From: Bacteroidaceae bacterium
GTDB taxonomy: Bacteria > Bacteroidota > Bacteroidia > Bacteroidales > Bacteroidaceae
Direction of reading: 5' to 3'
DNA: 64,000 bases
NCBI GenBank assembly: GCA_017559845.1
Contig: JAFYQQ010000020.1
Span: 1-64,000 of the forward strand
The notes below the pieces were generated by a model. That model saw only the letters and a program-made list of their open reading frames with translations. It ran no database searches and was not told the origin of the DNA. The position numbers were made by a program, and so were the translations under genes. This document shows, in pieces, positions 36,936-44,928 of the stretch (positions are counted from its first letter, which is position 1; each line of letters begins with the position of its first letter).

Positions 36936-36943
36936 TAAATTTG
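36936..36943 (+). promoter_or_regulatory. -7 box (TAAATTTG) of the candidate RNA
   Basis: Exact TAnnTTTG match. Transcription would start near 36950, about 400 bp upstream of the DUF975 gene and right in front of the structured segment. Confidence 0.5.
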
Positions 36944-36949
36944 CATTGT

Positions 36950-37268
36950 CTTCAATGCCCCAAAAGGCTGCGAGGGCAGACATTTTGGTAAAGGCGTATT
37001 CACGCGCTTTGGCTTTGACGGTCTGAAGTCCTGAGAAAATTTCATCAATGTTAAAAGCAAAGCAACGGAAGACGCGCGTTTAGGTATGTTTATATCTGCC
37101 CCATACCACAGATGTGCCGCTGGCATTCCATGCCTGCCCACATAAGTGTATATTGGGACTGTTTATCCATATCGGCGTGGAGTCTGAAGTTGTTCGTTTC
37201 AACATTGATTGGCAATTCTCAGGCGCCAAAGACCGTGAAGCGAGCGATGAAAGGGCTTCACGTTTTTA
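36950..37268 (+). ncRNA. Candidate structured non-coding RNA, about 320 nt
   Basis: The segment runs from a TAnnTTTG promoter box to an intrinsic terminator (CGTGAAGC / GCTTCACG then GTTTTT, about 37230-37267). No supported reading frame fills it. Local hairpins are visible: TGCCC/GGGCA, CAGAC/GTCTG enclosing GCGT-attc-ACGC, ATCTG/CAGAT, GGCAT-tcc-ATGCC and GTTG/CAAC. GTCTT at the 5' end can pair with AAGAC just before the terminator, closing the molecule. It has none of the conserved cores of tmRNA, RNase P RNA or SRP RNA that I know. It could be a regulatory RNA or a long leader for the DUF975 gene 78 bp downstream; the terminator argues for an independent RNA. Confidence 0.5.
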
Positions 37269-37345
37269 ACAATGGTCTATACTTTGAAAAAGTAAAATTA
37301 ACAAATACGGTGTGGAGTCCCACCAAATTAAAAAAAAATATTATT

Positions 37346-38008
37346 ATGGAAACAAAATTTATTGTGAAAGAAAGCGAGTGTTGGAAAGCCGGTAAGAAAG
37401 ACTTGAAAGGCCGTTGGCTTGAAGCTGCTTTACTGACATTTGTCTTAATGCTGATTACCATTTTAGTCTCTGGCATTGTAGGCGGCGGACTTGATCTCAT
37501 TTATAAGGGATTAAGAACCTTTTCATCATTGCTCCTGCTGCCTTTGTCTTGGGGTTGGTCCATGACCTTCCTTGAGTGTCATCGCGGCGAAAACGACCCG
37601 TTCAACGACCCGTTTAACATAAAGAACTTGTTCGTGGGATACAACAAAGATTTCTCACGCATCTTCACCACCCTATTCCTTCAAACACTTTACACCATAC
37701 TGTGGACGCTTCTGCTCATTGTGCCCGGAATCATCAAAAGTCTCTCTTATGCACTTACACCTTACATACTGAAGGACTATCCCGAACTCAAAAACAACCA
37801 GCCAATAGAACTGAGCATGGCCATGATGCAGGGATACAAGCTGGAATTGTTCATCTTGCAGCTCAAGTACTTCGGTCTATGCCTATTGGGCATCCTCACA
37901 CTGGGTATCGCCTACTTCTGGATTGCTCCTTTCTACAGCGCAGCCATGGTCAATTTCTATGAAGAGGTGAAGAAGGCATACAACGAAAGAAGCGGAAACA
38001 CATTTTAA
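37346..38008 (+). CDS. DUF975 family membrane protein
   Basis: A 220-residue integral membrane protein. The start at 37346 (METKFIVKESECWKAGKKDLKGRWLEAALLTF) matches the family; the longer open frame reaching back to 37112 overlaps the candidate RNA and its terminator and has no protein-like features. About four to five hydrophobic helices, with the amphipathic entry 'KDLKGRWLEAALLTFVLMLITILVSG' and 'IVPGIIKSLSYALTPYILKDYPEL', the latter a DUF975 hallmark. Function unknown. Confidence 0.85.
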   Translation: METKFIVKESECWKAGKKDLKGRWLEAALLTFVLMLITILVSGIVGGGLDLIYKGLRTFSSLLLLPLSWGWSMTFLECHRGENDPFNDPFNIKNLFVGYNKDFSRIFTTLFLQTLYTILWTLLLIVPGIIKSLSYALTPYILKDYPELKNNQPIELSMAMMQGYKLELFILQLKYFGLCLLGILTLGIAYFWIAPFYSAAMVNFYEEVKKAYNERSGNTF

Positions 38009-38040
38009 GAAAAATCTTTACATAAAAATGGCATAAAAAT

Positions 38041-38125
38041 AACACTTAAGTGTTTCTTCCGTAACAGTTAAGTGTTTTTCCAAAAAGACTTAAGTGAAAC
38101 TCCAGAAACACTTAAGTCTTTTTTT
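38041..38125 (+). repeat. 22-bp palindrome array with terminator (array B)
   Basis: TTAAGTG/TTAAGTC starts at 38046, 38068, 38090 and 38112, exactly 22 bp apart. Each sits in a 14-bp mini-palindrome such as AACACTTAAGTGTT, with 8-bp spacers (TCTTCCGT, TTTCCAAA, ACTCCAGA). The last two units pair into a perfect 15-bp stem (38082-38096 with 38109-38123) ending in seven T's, so the array also works as the DUF975 terminator. Confidence 0.8.
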
Positions 38126-38334
38126 CGTGTGTTTTAGGAGGTAATTCTTCAGATTCGCATCCGCCTGACTATAAGAAGGTTGCATTGTCCTCTATTTTAC
38201 TTCATCACTCTAAAATCCGATTTTCTTGTTTTTTGACAAAAAGAAGATGATGGCACACAGATAACACAGATACGACAGATGATCGCAGATTTATTCCTTT
38301 GACAGAAGAACATAAGAACATGTTTTTCGTTTTC

Positions 38335-38384
38335 GGGTCACAGACCCTTATACTCAGAAACAGCGAATAACATATTCGCCGTAA
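38335..38384 (-). repeat. REP-like two-hairpin element (inverse of 669-717)
   Basis: Read on the minus strand: stem GCGAATA/TATTCGC (38363-38379), then TGAGTATAAG, then a second perfect hairpin GGGTC-TGT-GACCC (38335-38347). The layout equals that of the REPs flanking the RAYT gene at 57549-58247. Confidence 0.6.
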
Positions 38385-38390
38385 CAGAGT

Positions 38391-38515
38391 AGTGACGGGG
38401 GTAGGGACGTCTGCGTGCAGCATCCGGAAAGCACATTGGGTTATAATCGCACGCTCACGAATCTCACAAAATTATATTATAGCTCTAAACCTTTGGCGAG
38501 ATTGGCGTGAGTAAA
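38391..38515 (-). repeat. Composite repeat, copy 3 (inverted)
   Basis: The reverse complement reads through the same blocks as 115-240: CTCACGCCAATCTCGCCAAAGG, GTGAGATTCGTGAG, ATAACCC, GCTGCACGCAGACGTCCCTA. It carries a few substitutions and a small AT insertion. Adjacent to the REP-like element, as in copy 2. Confidence 0.8.
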
Positions 38516-38518
38516 AAA

Positions 38519-38585
38519 CTTCGGACGCTGCACGCAGACGTCCCTACCCCCTCATCACTCACTGCTCATCACTCACTACTCATCC
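38519..38585 (+). repeat. Composite repeat, partial copy 4, with CTCA tract
   Basis: CTTCGGACGCTGCACGCAGACG, CCCTACCCCC and then CTCATCACTCACTG words and CCGCGTGCCATTA, in the same order as 205-358. Confidence 0.75.
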
Positions 38586-38603
38586 GCGTGCCATTAAAAA
38601 ATG

Positions 38604-38863
38604 AAAGGCGCTTTCTTCGCAAAGTAAAGGCGATTCATTGCGGGATGAAAGGCGATTCGTTGGCAAAGTAAAGGCGATGCATTGTATCGGTTAAGACAAT
38701 GCATTGCGTGAGCCATATCAAAGCATTGACTTGCTCCGGTCAATGCTTTGTCTTTTTGGAGAAGAAATAGTGGCTTTTCAGAGCAGATATACTGCAAGTG
38801 CAAACGAAGATATACTGCATCGGCCGTAGAAGTATATCTTAATCGCGCAATGCAGTACTACTG
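38604..38863. repeat. 22/23-bp periodic array (array C)
   Basis: AAAGGCG starts at 38604, 38626, 38648 and 38670 (22-bp steps). GCATTG follows at 38679, 38701 and 38723 (22-bp steps), closing in a 12-bp perfect hairpin (38719-38730 with 38739-38750, 8-nt loop). Then palindromes are centred at about 38789, 38812, 38835 and 38858 (23-bp steps: GCAGATATACTGC, AAGATATACTGCA, AAGTATATCTT, CAGTACTACTG). Homologous to array A, but the 38604-38670 part is diverged or replaced. Confidence 0.75.
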
Positions 38864-38966
38864 TTATTCCACGCTTAAAAAAAAGTATGCTTTTATGCTT
38901 GTGTATGAAAAAAATAACGTATATTTACACCCATAATCGTTATAAATACCTATAAACAAACAAGAA

Positions 38967-41252
38967 ATGATAAAAAAAGCATCCCTGGCACTGTGTGCCT
39001 TATGTATGTCATGGACCAGCACATCGGCCATTGACAATGCCGTAGACTACGTGAATACGCTGGTCGGAACGCACTCTTCTTTTGCACTCTCCACCGGTAA
39101 CACTTATCCGGCAATTGCCACCCCTTGGGGTATGAACTTCTGGACTCCGCAAACCGGAAAGATGGGTGACGGATGGGCATACACCTACGATGCCGAGAAA
39201 ATCCGCGGCTTCAAGCAGACCCACCAGCCCAGCCCCTGGATCAACGATTACGGAACATTCGCCATTATGCCCGTTTGCGGCGAACCCGTCTTTGACCAGG
39301 ACAAGCGTGCCAGCTGGTTCTCGCACAAGGCAGAGACCGCCACTCCCTATTATTATAAGGTATATCTGGCCGACCACGATGTGACCACGGAAATCACCCC
39401 CACAAGCCGTGCGGCCGTGTTCCGCTTCACCTTCCCCGAGAGCGAGGGAAGCTACATCGTTGTGGATGCCTATGACCGCGGTTCTTACGTGAAAATCATT
39501 CCCGAAGAGCAGAAAATCATCGGCTATACCACCCGTAACAGCGGTGGTGTGCCCCGGAATTTCCGCAATTATTTTGTGCTGAAGTTTGACAAGCCCTTTA
39601 CCTATACGGCTTCTGTGACCGAAGGCAACATCAGCACCGGTTCGTTGGAGTCGGAGAGCAAGCACTCCGGTGGTATCATCGGTTTCAGCACCAAGCGCGG
39701 CGAGCAGGTGAACGTGCGTGTGGCTTCTTCCTTCATCAGCCACGAACAGGCCGAACTGAACCTGCGCGAAGTGGGCAAGGACTCCTTTGAAAAGGTGGCA
39801 CAGAAGGCCCGCGACGAATGGAACGAGGTGTTGGGACGCTTTGACGTACAGGACATGAGCGATCAGGACCGCGTACGTACATTCTACAGCTGTCTGTACC
39901 GTTCGGTTCTCTTCCCCCGCAGCTTCTACGAGATTGACGCCAACGGCAAGCCCGTACACTATAGCCCCTGCAACGGACAGGTGCTGCCCGGATACTTCTT
40001 TACCGACACCGGTTTCTGGGATACTTTCCGTTGCCTGTTCCCCTTGGTGAACCTGGTTTATCCCAGCATGGCACAGAAGATGCAGGAAGGTTGGGCCAAC
40101 TGGTACAAGGAGAGCGGCTTCCTGCCCGAATGGAGTTCGCCCGGCCACCGCGACTGTATGGTGGGCAACAACTCGGCCAGTGTGGTGGCTGACGCTTATC
40201 TGAAGGGTATCCGCGGATATGACATCGAATCGCTGTGGCAAGCCGTTATCCACGGTGCCAATGCCGATATGCCCCGCACGTCAAGCGGTCGCGACCAGTG
40301 GGAAGCCTACAACCGTCTGGGCTACGTGCCTTACGACAAGATTCGCGAGAGTGCAGCCCGCACCCTGGAGTATGCGTTCAACGACTGGAGCATCTACAAG
40401 CTGGGTAAAGCGCTGGGCAAGCCCGAATCAGAGATTAAGGTGTATGGCGAACGTGCCATGAACTACAAGAATCTGTACGACCCCGAGCACAAACTGATGC
40501 GCGGAAAGTTGGAGAACGGACAGTGGGTTCCCAATTTCAACCCCTTCAAGTGGGGCGACGCCTTTACCGAGGGCAACAGCCTGCACTATACATGGAGCGT
40601 CTTCCACGATCCCCAGGGACTTATCGATCTGATGGGCGGAAACAAGGAATTCAATGCCATGCTGGATACCGTATTCATCCTTCCTCCCATCTTTGATGAC
40701 AGCTATTACGGCGGTGTTATCCACGAAATCCGCGAGATGCAGATCATGAACATGGGTAACTATGCCCACGGCAACCAGCCCATCCAGCACATGATCTATC
40801 TGTATAACTACAGCGGCGAACCCTGGAAGGCACAGCACTGGCTGCGCGAAACCATGAACCGCATGTACAACCCCAACCCCGACGGATACTGCGGCGACGA
40901 GGACAACGGACAGACCAGCGCATGGTATGTGTTCACCGCACTGGGATTCTATCCCGTATGCCCCGGAGCGGACGAGTACGTAATGGGCGCCCCCTATTTC
41001 CAGAAGATGACCCTGACGCTTGAAAACGGCAAGAAGGTGGTGATCAACGCTCCCGAGAACAGCGACAAGAACCGCTATGTGAAGCAGCTGAAGATGGGCG
41101 GAAAGACTTATGACAAGAACTACATCAAGCACGCCGACCTGCTGAAGGGCGCAACCCTGGACTATGTGATGGACGACAAGCCCAACACCAAGCGCGGAAC
41201 TTCGGCCGACGCTGCCCCCTATTCATTCTCAAAGGAACTGAATGCAAAGTAA
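38967..41252 (+). CDS. GH92 alpha-mannosidase
   Basis: A 761-residue exported glycosidase with a signal peptide ending STSA. GH92 enzymes are calcium-dependent exo-alpha-mannosidases acting on N-glycans or yeast mannan. The N-terminal beta-sandwich has 'VDYVNTLVGTHSSFALSTGNTYPAIATPWGMNFWTPQTG'. The (alpha/alpha)6 domain has 'TGFWDTFRCLFPLVNLVYP', 'GFLPEWSSPGHRDCMVGNNSASVVADAYLKG' and the C-terminal signature 'YCGDEDNGQTSAWYVFTALGFYPVCPGADEYVMGAPYF' with the acidic catalytic-site residues. Linkage specificity cannot be told. It lies 6 bp before the GH76 gene, so the two act together. Confidence 0.95.
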   Translation: MIKKASLALCALCMSWTSTSAIDNAVDYVNTLVGTHSSFALSTGNTYPAIATPWGMNFWTPQTGKMGDGWAYTYDAEKIRGFKQTHQPSPWINDYGTFAIMPVCGEPVFDQDKRASWFSHKAETATPYYYKVYLADHDVTTEITPTSRAAVFRFTFPESEGSYIVVDAYDRGSYVKIIPEEQKIIGYTTRNSGGVPRNFRNYFVLKFDKPFTYTASVTEGNISTGSLESESKHSGGIIGFSTKRGEQVNVRVASSFISHEQAELNLREVGKDSFEKVAQKARDEWNEVLGRFDVQDMSDQDRVRTFYSCLYRSVLFPRSFYEIDANGKPVHYSPCNGQVLPGYFFTDTGFWDTFRCLFPLVNLVYPSMAQKMQEGWANWYKESGFLPEWSSPGHRDCMVGNNSASVVADAYLKGIRGYDIESLWQAVIHGANADMPRTSSGRDQWEAYNRLGYVPYDKIRESAARTLEYAFNDWSIYKLGKALGKPESEIKVYGERAMNYKNLYDPEHKLMRGKLENGQWVPNFNPFKWGDAFTEGNSLHYTWSVFHDPQGLIDLMGGNKEFNAMLDTVFILPPIFDDSYYGGVIHEIREMQIMNMGNYAHGNQPIQHMIYLYNYSGEPWKAQHWLRETMNRMYNPNPDGYCGDEDNGQTSAWYVFTALGFYPVCPGADEYVMGAPYFQKMTLTLENGKKVVINAPENSDKNRYVKQLKMGGKTYDKNYIKHADLLKGATLDYVMDDKPNTKRGTSADAAPYSFSKELNAK

Positions 41253-41258
41253 GCGAAC

Positions 41259-42485
41259 ATGCGTAACGTCTTATTGCTTTTGACCCTTATACTTTGTGCC
41301 GGACATTCTCCGGCACAAAGCGTTTCTATATCCCGGGCAGACGACTGGGCGGCCTATGACGCCTTCAACCGCGTGTTCCTGGATTCGGCCAAGTATATCT
41401 ACAAGGACAACGTGCAGCGCCGCAATGCCGTGGACCGATGGAACGGTGCGGCCGCCATCTGGTGCCAGGCACATTTCTACGAGATGGCGCTTGCCGCCTG
41501 TCAGCGTGCCAAGACCGAGGGCGACGCCGATCGATACGGCCAGGCCTGCCGCCATGCGATGAGGCTGATGCAGGGCAACATCGGCCAGTATGCAGGATTC
41601 GACTTTGACGACTGCAATATCAATACCGGATGGTTTGTCTACGACGACATCATGTGGTGGACCATTGCTCTGGCCCGTATGCATGCCTTCCTGGGCGACG
41701 AGCAGTCCCTGGTCTTGGCCGAGAAAAGCTTTTGCCGCACCTATTACGGTTCCAAGCGCGTGGGCGATGACGGCAGTTATGCCGACCCCAAACGCGGACT
41801 GGGCGGCGGTATGTTCTGGGAATGGCAACCCATAGACAAACCCAAGCCGCACCGTCCCGGCGATTTCCGCTCGGCCTGCATTAACTTCCCCACGGTGGTG
41901 GCCGCCTGTCTGCTGAGTCAGCTGGTACCCGAAGACCGTCAGGTCCCTGCCGAAGAGACGCACCCCTCGGAGCAGACACGAGCGTTCTATCTGCAAACGG
42001 CAAAGGAGGTGTACCGCTGGGCACACGAAACCCTGGTGCAGGACGGCCGTGTGGCCGACGGTATCCACGGCGGCGGTCCCGAGTTCAACGATCATCTCTA
42101 CAACCAGGCCACCTACATAGGCGCCTCGTGCCTGCTCTACAAACTGACGGGCGAGCGCGACTATCTGCGCAATGCCGTCCTGGGTGCAAACTATGTTTTC
42201 GAGCGCATGTGCTGCGACGGCATACTGCCCTTGGAAACGGGTCCCGAACAGGGCGTCTATTGTGCCATCTTTGCCCAATACATGCGTATGCTGGTCTATG
42301 ACTGCCAGCAGAAGCAATACCTTTCCTACATCCGCAGCAACATAGCCCAGGGTTGGAAGAACCGGGACCGCAAGACGTCCGTTTCCGACGGCCGCTTCTC
42401 CGTTCCGTCCGTGGTGGAGGACAAGACCGAGGTCTATCCCGCCAGCGGACTGCCGGCCCTGATGCTGATGTTCCCGGCAGAATAA
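41259..42485 (+). CDS. GH76 alpha-1,6-mannanase-like glycosidase
   Basis: A 408-residue exported protein with a signal peptide (MRNVLLLLTLILCAGHSPAQ) and an (alpha/alpha)6 fold. The GH76 catalytic Asp pair is D129-D130 in 'WFVYDDIMWWTIALARMHAFLGD'. 'GGGMFWEWQPIDKPKP' and 'FNDHLYNQATYIGASCLLYKLTGERDYL' are further family blocks. GH76 endo-enzymes cut the alpha-1,6-mannose backbone of fungal mannan, and the paired GH92 would trim mannose from its side chains or products. No lipobox, so probably periplasmic. Ends in a bidirectional hairpin shared with the convergent GH20 gene. Confidence 0.92.
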   Translation: MRNVLLLLTLILCAGHSPAQSVSISRADDWAAYDAFNRVFLDSAKYIYKDNVQRRNAVDRWNGAAAIWCQAHFYEMALAACQRAKTEGDADRYGQACRHAMRLMQGNIGQYAGFDFDDCNINTGWFVYDDIMWWTIALARMHAFLGDEQSLVLAEKSFCRTYYGSKRVGDDGSYADPKRGLGGGMFWEWQPIDKPKPHRPGDFRSACINFPTVVAACLLSQLVPEDRQVPAEETHPSEQTRAFYLQTAKEVYRWAHETLVQDGRVADGIHGGGPEFNDHLYNQATYIGASCLLYKLTGERDYLRNAVLGANYVFERMCCDGILPLETGPEQGVYCAIFAQYMRMLVYDCQQKQYLSYIRSNIAQGWKNRDRKTSVSDGRFSVPSVVEDKTEVYPASGLPALMLMFPAE

Positions 42486-42503
42486 ATGCTTTTGGCAAAA
42501 AAA

Positions 42504-42555
42504 ACAGCGCTGCATCTTGCCTCCAAAATTAGTTTCGGCATAGGTGCAGCGCTGT
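42504..42555. terminator. Hairpin between convergent GH76 and GH20 genes
   Basis: ACAGCGCTGCA (42504-42514) pairs with TGCAGCGCTGT (42545-42555) across a 30-nt loop. It is followed by TATCTTATG on the plus strand and by TTTTTTTTGCC on the minus strand, so it fits best as the GH20 terminator. Confidence 0.6.
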
Positions 42556-42576
42556 ATCTTATGTGTCGGGACTATC

Positions 42577-44619
42577 TTACTTCAGCGTCCAGTAGTTATA
42601 AACCTTCAGGTTCGTAACCTTGCTCTTGAAGTTTCCGGCTTTCTGCAATGGGAAGACAAGGGTTCTCTGTAGGAACATCTTGGCACCATCGGTATCATAC
42701 ATGATGGGTTCGGCCGAATTCTCTGCGTTGTACATCACATGTACCTGGTTTTGGGGCTTGACAACGTAGATTGTCTTTACGTCCAGCGTTTCGCGGTGCT
42801 TTCCGTTGATGTAAAGGGCGGTCTTCTTGTTGTTGCCTTGAATGGCAATGTCCACCTTCTGGCCCACGGGGATGCGGTAGTTGAACTGGGCCAGGAAGCC
42901 GTCGCGCCAGAAGCCCAGGCGTCCGGTTTTGGGGTCGGCAATGTAGACAGTGGCGTTCTTCGACTTGAACAGCTCCGTTCCGTTGGCCTCTTCGGCTCCC
43001 TCCACGGTGAAGTTGACCGAATAGTCGTAGCCGATTTCCATGATGGGCAGCTCTTCGCCGGCCTTCACCTCGGCATCTTCCAGGACGAGTTTCTGCTCTG
43101 TACCATACAGGGCCAGTTCGTTCACGCCGGGGGCTTCGGACAGTTCAAGGCGCTTTTTGTTAAAGTCGGCATAAGGTAGAGTGGTTTCTTTTGCCGTCCA
43201 GCACTTCACGGCCAGAGTCTGCAGGGCGGGGAATACGCGGTGGTGTATGTCCTTTGTGGAAATGCCGTTCACGTGGTCGTTCCACACGGCAAACATACCG
43301 CCCAGAATGGCGGGGTCCTTCTCCTCGAATTTCTGGTTGCCGATGATGGCCGGTGTCCAGTTGTTGTACAGGTTGTTGCAGTTCAGGTAGTCATAGTAAT
43401 ATCCCGATGCCGGAACGATGTAGACCAGTCCGTCGGGGATGCTTACCAGCTTGTATCCCTGCTTCTTCATTTCTGTGGGGTCGGCATATCCGTTGTACCA
43501 GCAGTTCATGATAACGTTCTCTGCCTTTACGGGGGTGTCGCCCTTGGCATGGGTCAGTGCGCCCCATACCATGGCCTGCTTGCCAAAGCTTTCCACGTAC
43601 TTGATGTAGTGGTCGGTAAAGGCGCGGAATGCCTCAACCACTTCCTTCTTGGCGTTGGAGTACTCGTCCGTTCCGATGTGGACACGCGGACCGCGGAACA
43701 CCGGGTTCTCTCCTTCGATGTACTCCTTGAACAGTCCGTCCATAAACTTGTAGGTTTCGGGGTTGAACAGGTCCAGGTGGTCCATTCCGTATTCCTTCGA
43801 TGCAATTTCGGGCTTGTAGTGTGTGAAGGCCAGTGAGTGGGCGGGCGCGTCAATCTCAGGAATCACCTCCACATAGTTCTGCTCTGCCAGAATCTGCATG
43901 TCAATGAACTCCTGCTTGGTGTACGAACCGTCCTTGGCGGTCAGGCCGGGATAGGTTTCGCTCTCCAGACGGAAGGCCGACTGCGTCTTGGCCCAGTCGT
44001 CGCCGAAGTACTGACGGAATCCGTTGTCGTTCAGGTGCACCTGCAGGGTGTTCATCTTGTAGTAGGCCATAATCTTCACCAGGTTGCGCAGGTAATCCAT
44101 GGGGATGTACTTGCGGGCCACGTCAATCATGAATCCGCGCATGGCATAGTTGGGCACATCGGTGGTCTTTCCCTTGGGCAACTGGCAGGTCTCGTTCTGT
44201 TCGGACAGCTGCAGTACGGTACGGGTGGCCCAGAATGCACCTTGCAGGGTGGCGGCGCTCATTACGGCCTTCTCGCCAATCTCCAGGTTATAGCCTTCTG
44301 CCCCCAGGGCGGTCTGCTTCTTGTTCACTTCCAGCACAAAGTCGCCGGCCTTTCCACCGCCCTTCACAACGGAAAGTTCCTTTCCCGTAAGCAGTTTGTA
44401 GTCGGCTGCAAATTCCTGCGCAATGCGCATGAGCTCCTTGTTTCCGCCCTTCACGGCCACGCGACCCGAGGGGACGAACATTCCCTCTGCACCGGTCCAC
44501 GATGTCAGTTCGGGAATGACAAAGGGCTTGGGGTTGATTTCTGCACGCAGCGAAAAGGCATTCAGCACTAAAGCTCCCGCCAATGCGGCGCACCACTTGG
44601 TTAAATGTTGTAGTTTCAT
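42577..44619 (-). CDS. GH20 beta-N-acetylhexosaminidase
   Basis: A 680-residue exported enzyme that removes terminal beta-GlcNAc/GalNAc by substrate-assisted catalysis. Signal peptide ending LRAE; GH20b domain (about 30-150); TIM barrel (about 155-490) with 'RGFMIDVARKYIPMDYLRNLVKIMAYYKMNTLQVHLNDN', H261 ('PEIDAPAHSLAF') and the catalytic pair D318-E319 ('VHIGTDEYSN'). The C-terminal ~180 residues form a LamG-like beta domain ('GYDYSVNFTVEGAEEANGTELFKSKNATVYI...'). Convergent with the mannosidases; could act on the same N-glycans. Promoter box TATCTTTG lies at 44663-44670. Confidence 0.94.
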   Translation of the reverse strand: MKLQHLTKWCAALAGALVLNAFSLRAEINPKPFVIPELTSWTGAEGMFVPSGRVAVKGGNKELMRIAQEFAADYKLLTGKELSVVKGGGKAGDFVLEVNKKQTALGAEGYNLEIGEKAVMSAATLQGAFWATRTVLQLSEQNETCQLPKGKTTDVPNYAMRGFMIDVARKYIPMDYLRNLVKIMAYYKMNTLQVHLNDNGFRQYFGDDWAKTQSAFRLESETYPGLTAKDGSYTKQEFIDMQILAEQNYVEVIPEIDAPAHSLAFTHYKPEIASKEYGMDHLDLFNPETYKFMDGLFKEYIEGENPVFRGPRVHIGTDEYSNAKKEVVEAFRAFTDHYIKYVESFGKQAMVWGALTHAKGDTPVKAENVIMNCWYNGYADPTEMKKQGYKLVSIPDGLVYIVPASGYYYDYLNCNNLYNNWTPAIIGNQKFEEKDPAILGGMFAVWNDHVNGISTKDIHHRVFPALQTLAVKCWTAKETTLPYADFNKKRLELSEAPGVNELALYGTEQKLVLEDAEVKAGEELPIMEIGYDYSVNFTVEGAEEANGTELFKSKNATVYIADPKTGRLGFWRDGFLAQFNYRIPVGQKVDIAIQGNNKKTALYINGKHRETLDVKTIYVVKPQNQVHVMYNAENSAEPIMYDTDGAKMFLQRTLVFPLQKAGNFKSKVTNLKVYNYWTLK

Positions 44620-44662
44620 AGGTTTTATAGAATTGAAGTTGATGAAATAGTACTATTTTGTA

Positions 44663-44670
44663 CAAAGATA
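44663..44670 (-). promoter_or_regulatory. -7 box (TATCTTTG) for the GH20 gene
   Basis: TAnnTTTG match on the minus strand, 43 bp upstream of the GH20 start. 44671-44920 holds no gene that I can see. Confidence 0.5.
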
Positions 44671-44928
44671 CAACAAAGAAATGGAAATGAGGGCAAGAAA
44701 ACGCAAGAGAATCTGAAAAGAGAAGGTCTTCCGGCCATTGCGCTCAATGAAGCTGTAGGTTGGAAAGCTGTTCACGCCCAGGAAAGATTCTCAAACAAAC
44801 TCGAAATAAAATCAAAACAGATTCTGAAACGGCCAACAGTGCATGGAAATCAGTATTATTGTGGGGACATCTGTAAATTCGGCGGAACGTCATAAAAAAT
44901 CTTTACAGCGTAGTTTTTCGTAAAAATC

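Noticed and set aside
36950-37268. tmRNA, RNase P RNA or SRP RNA
   Set aside because: The conserved tRNA-like ends of tmRNA, the RNase P core blocks and the SRP GGAAGCAGC loop are not found.
37112-37345. N-terminal extension of the DUF975 protein
   Set aside because: The open frame crosses a terminator hairpin and encodes a low-complexity, non-family sequence. The family N-terminus starts at 37346.
38604-38863. CRISPR array
   Set aside because: Repeat words of 7-14 bp with 8-bp spacers and a 22-bp period are far too short, words change within the array, and there are no cas genes in the window.
39009-42515. Long antisense reading frames (about 400 residues) opposite the GH92 and GH76 genes
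   Set aside because: They mirror GC-rich, strongly coding sense genes, lack protein-like composition and have no promoters. They are codon-bias shadows.
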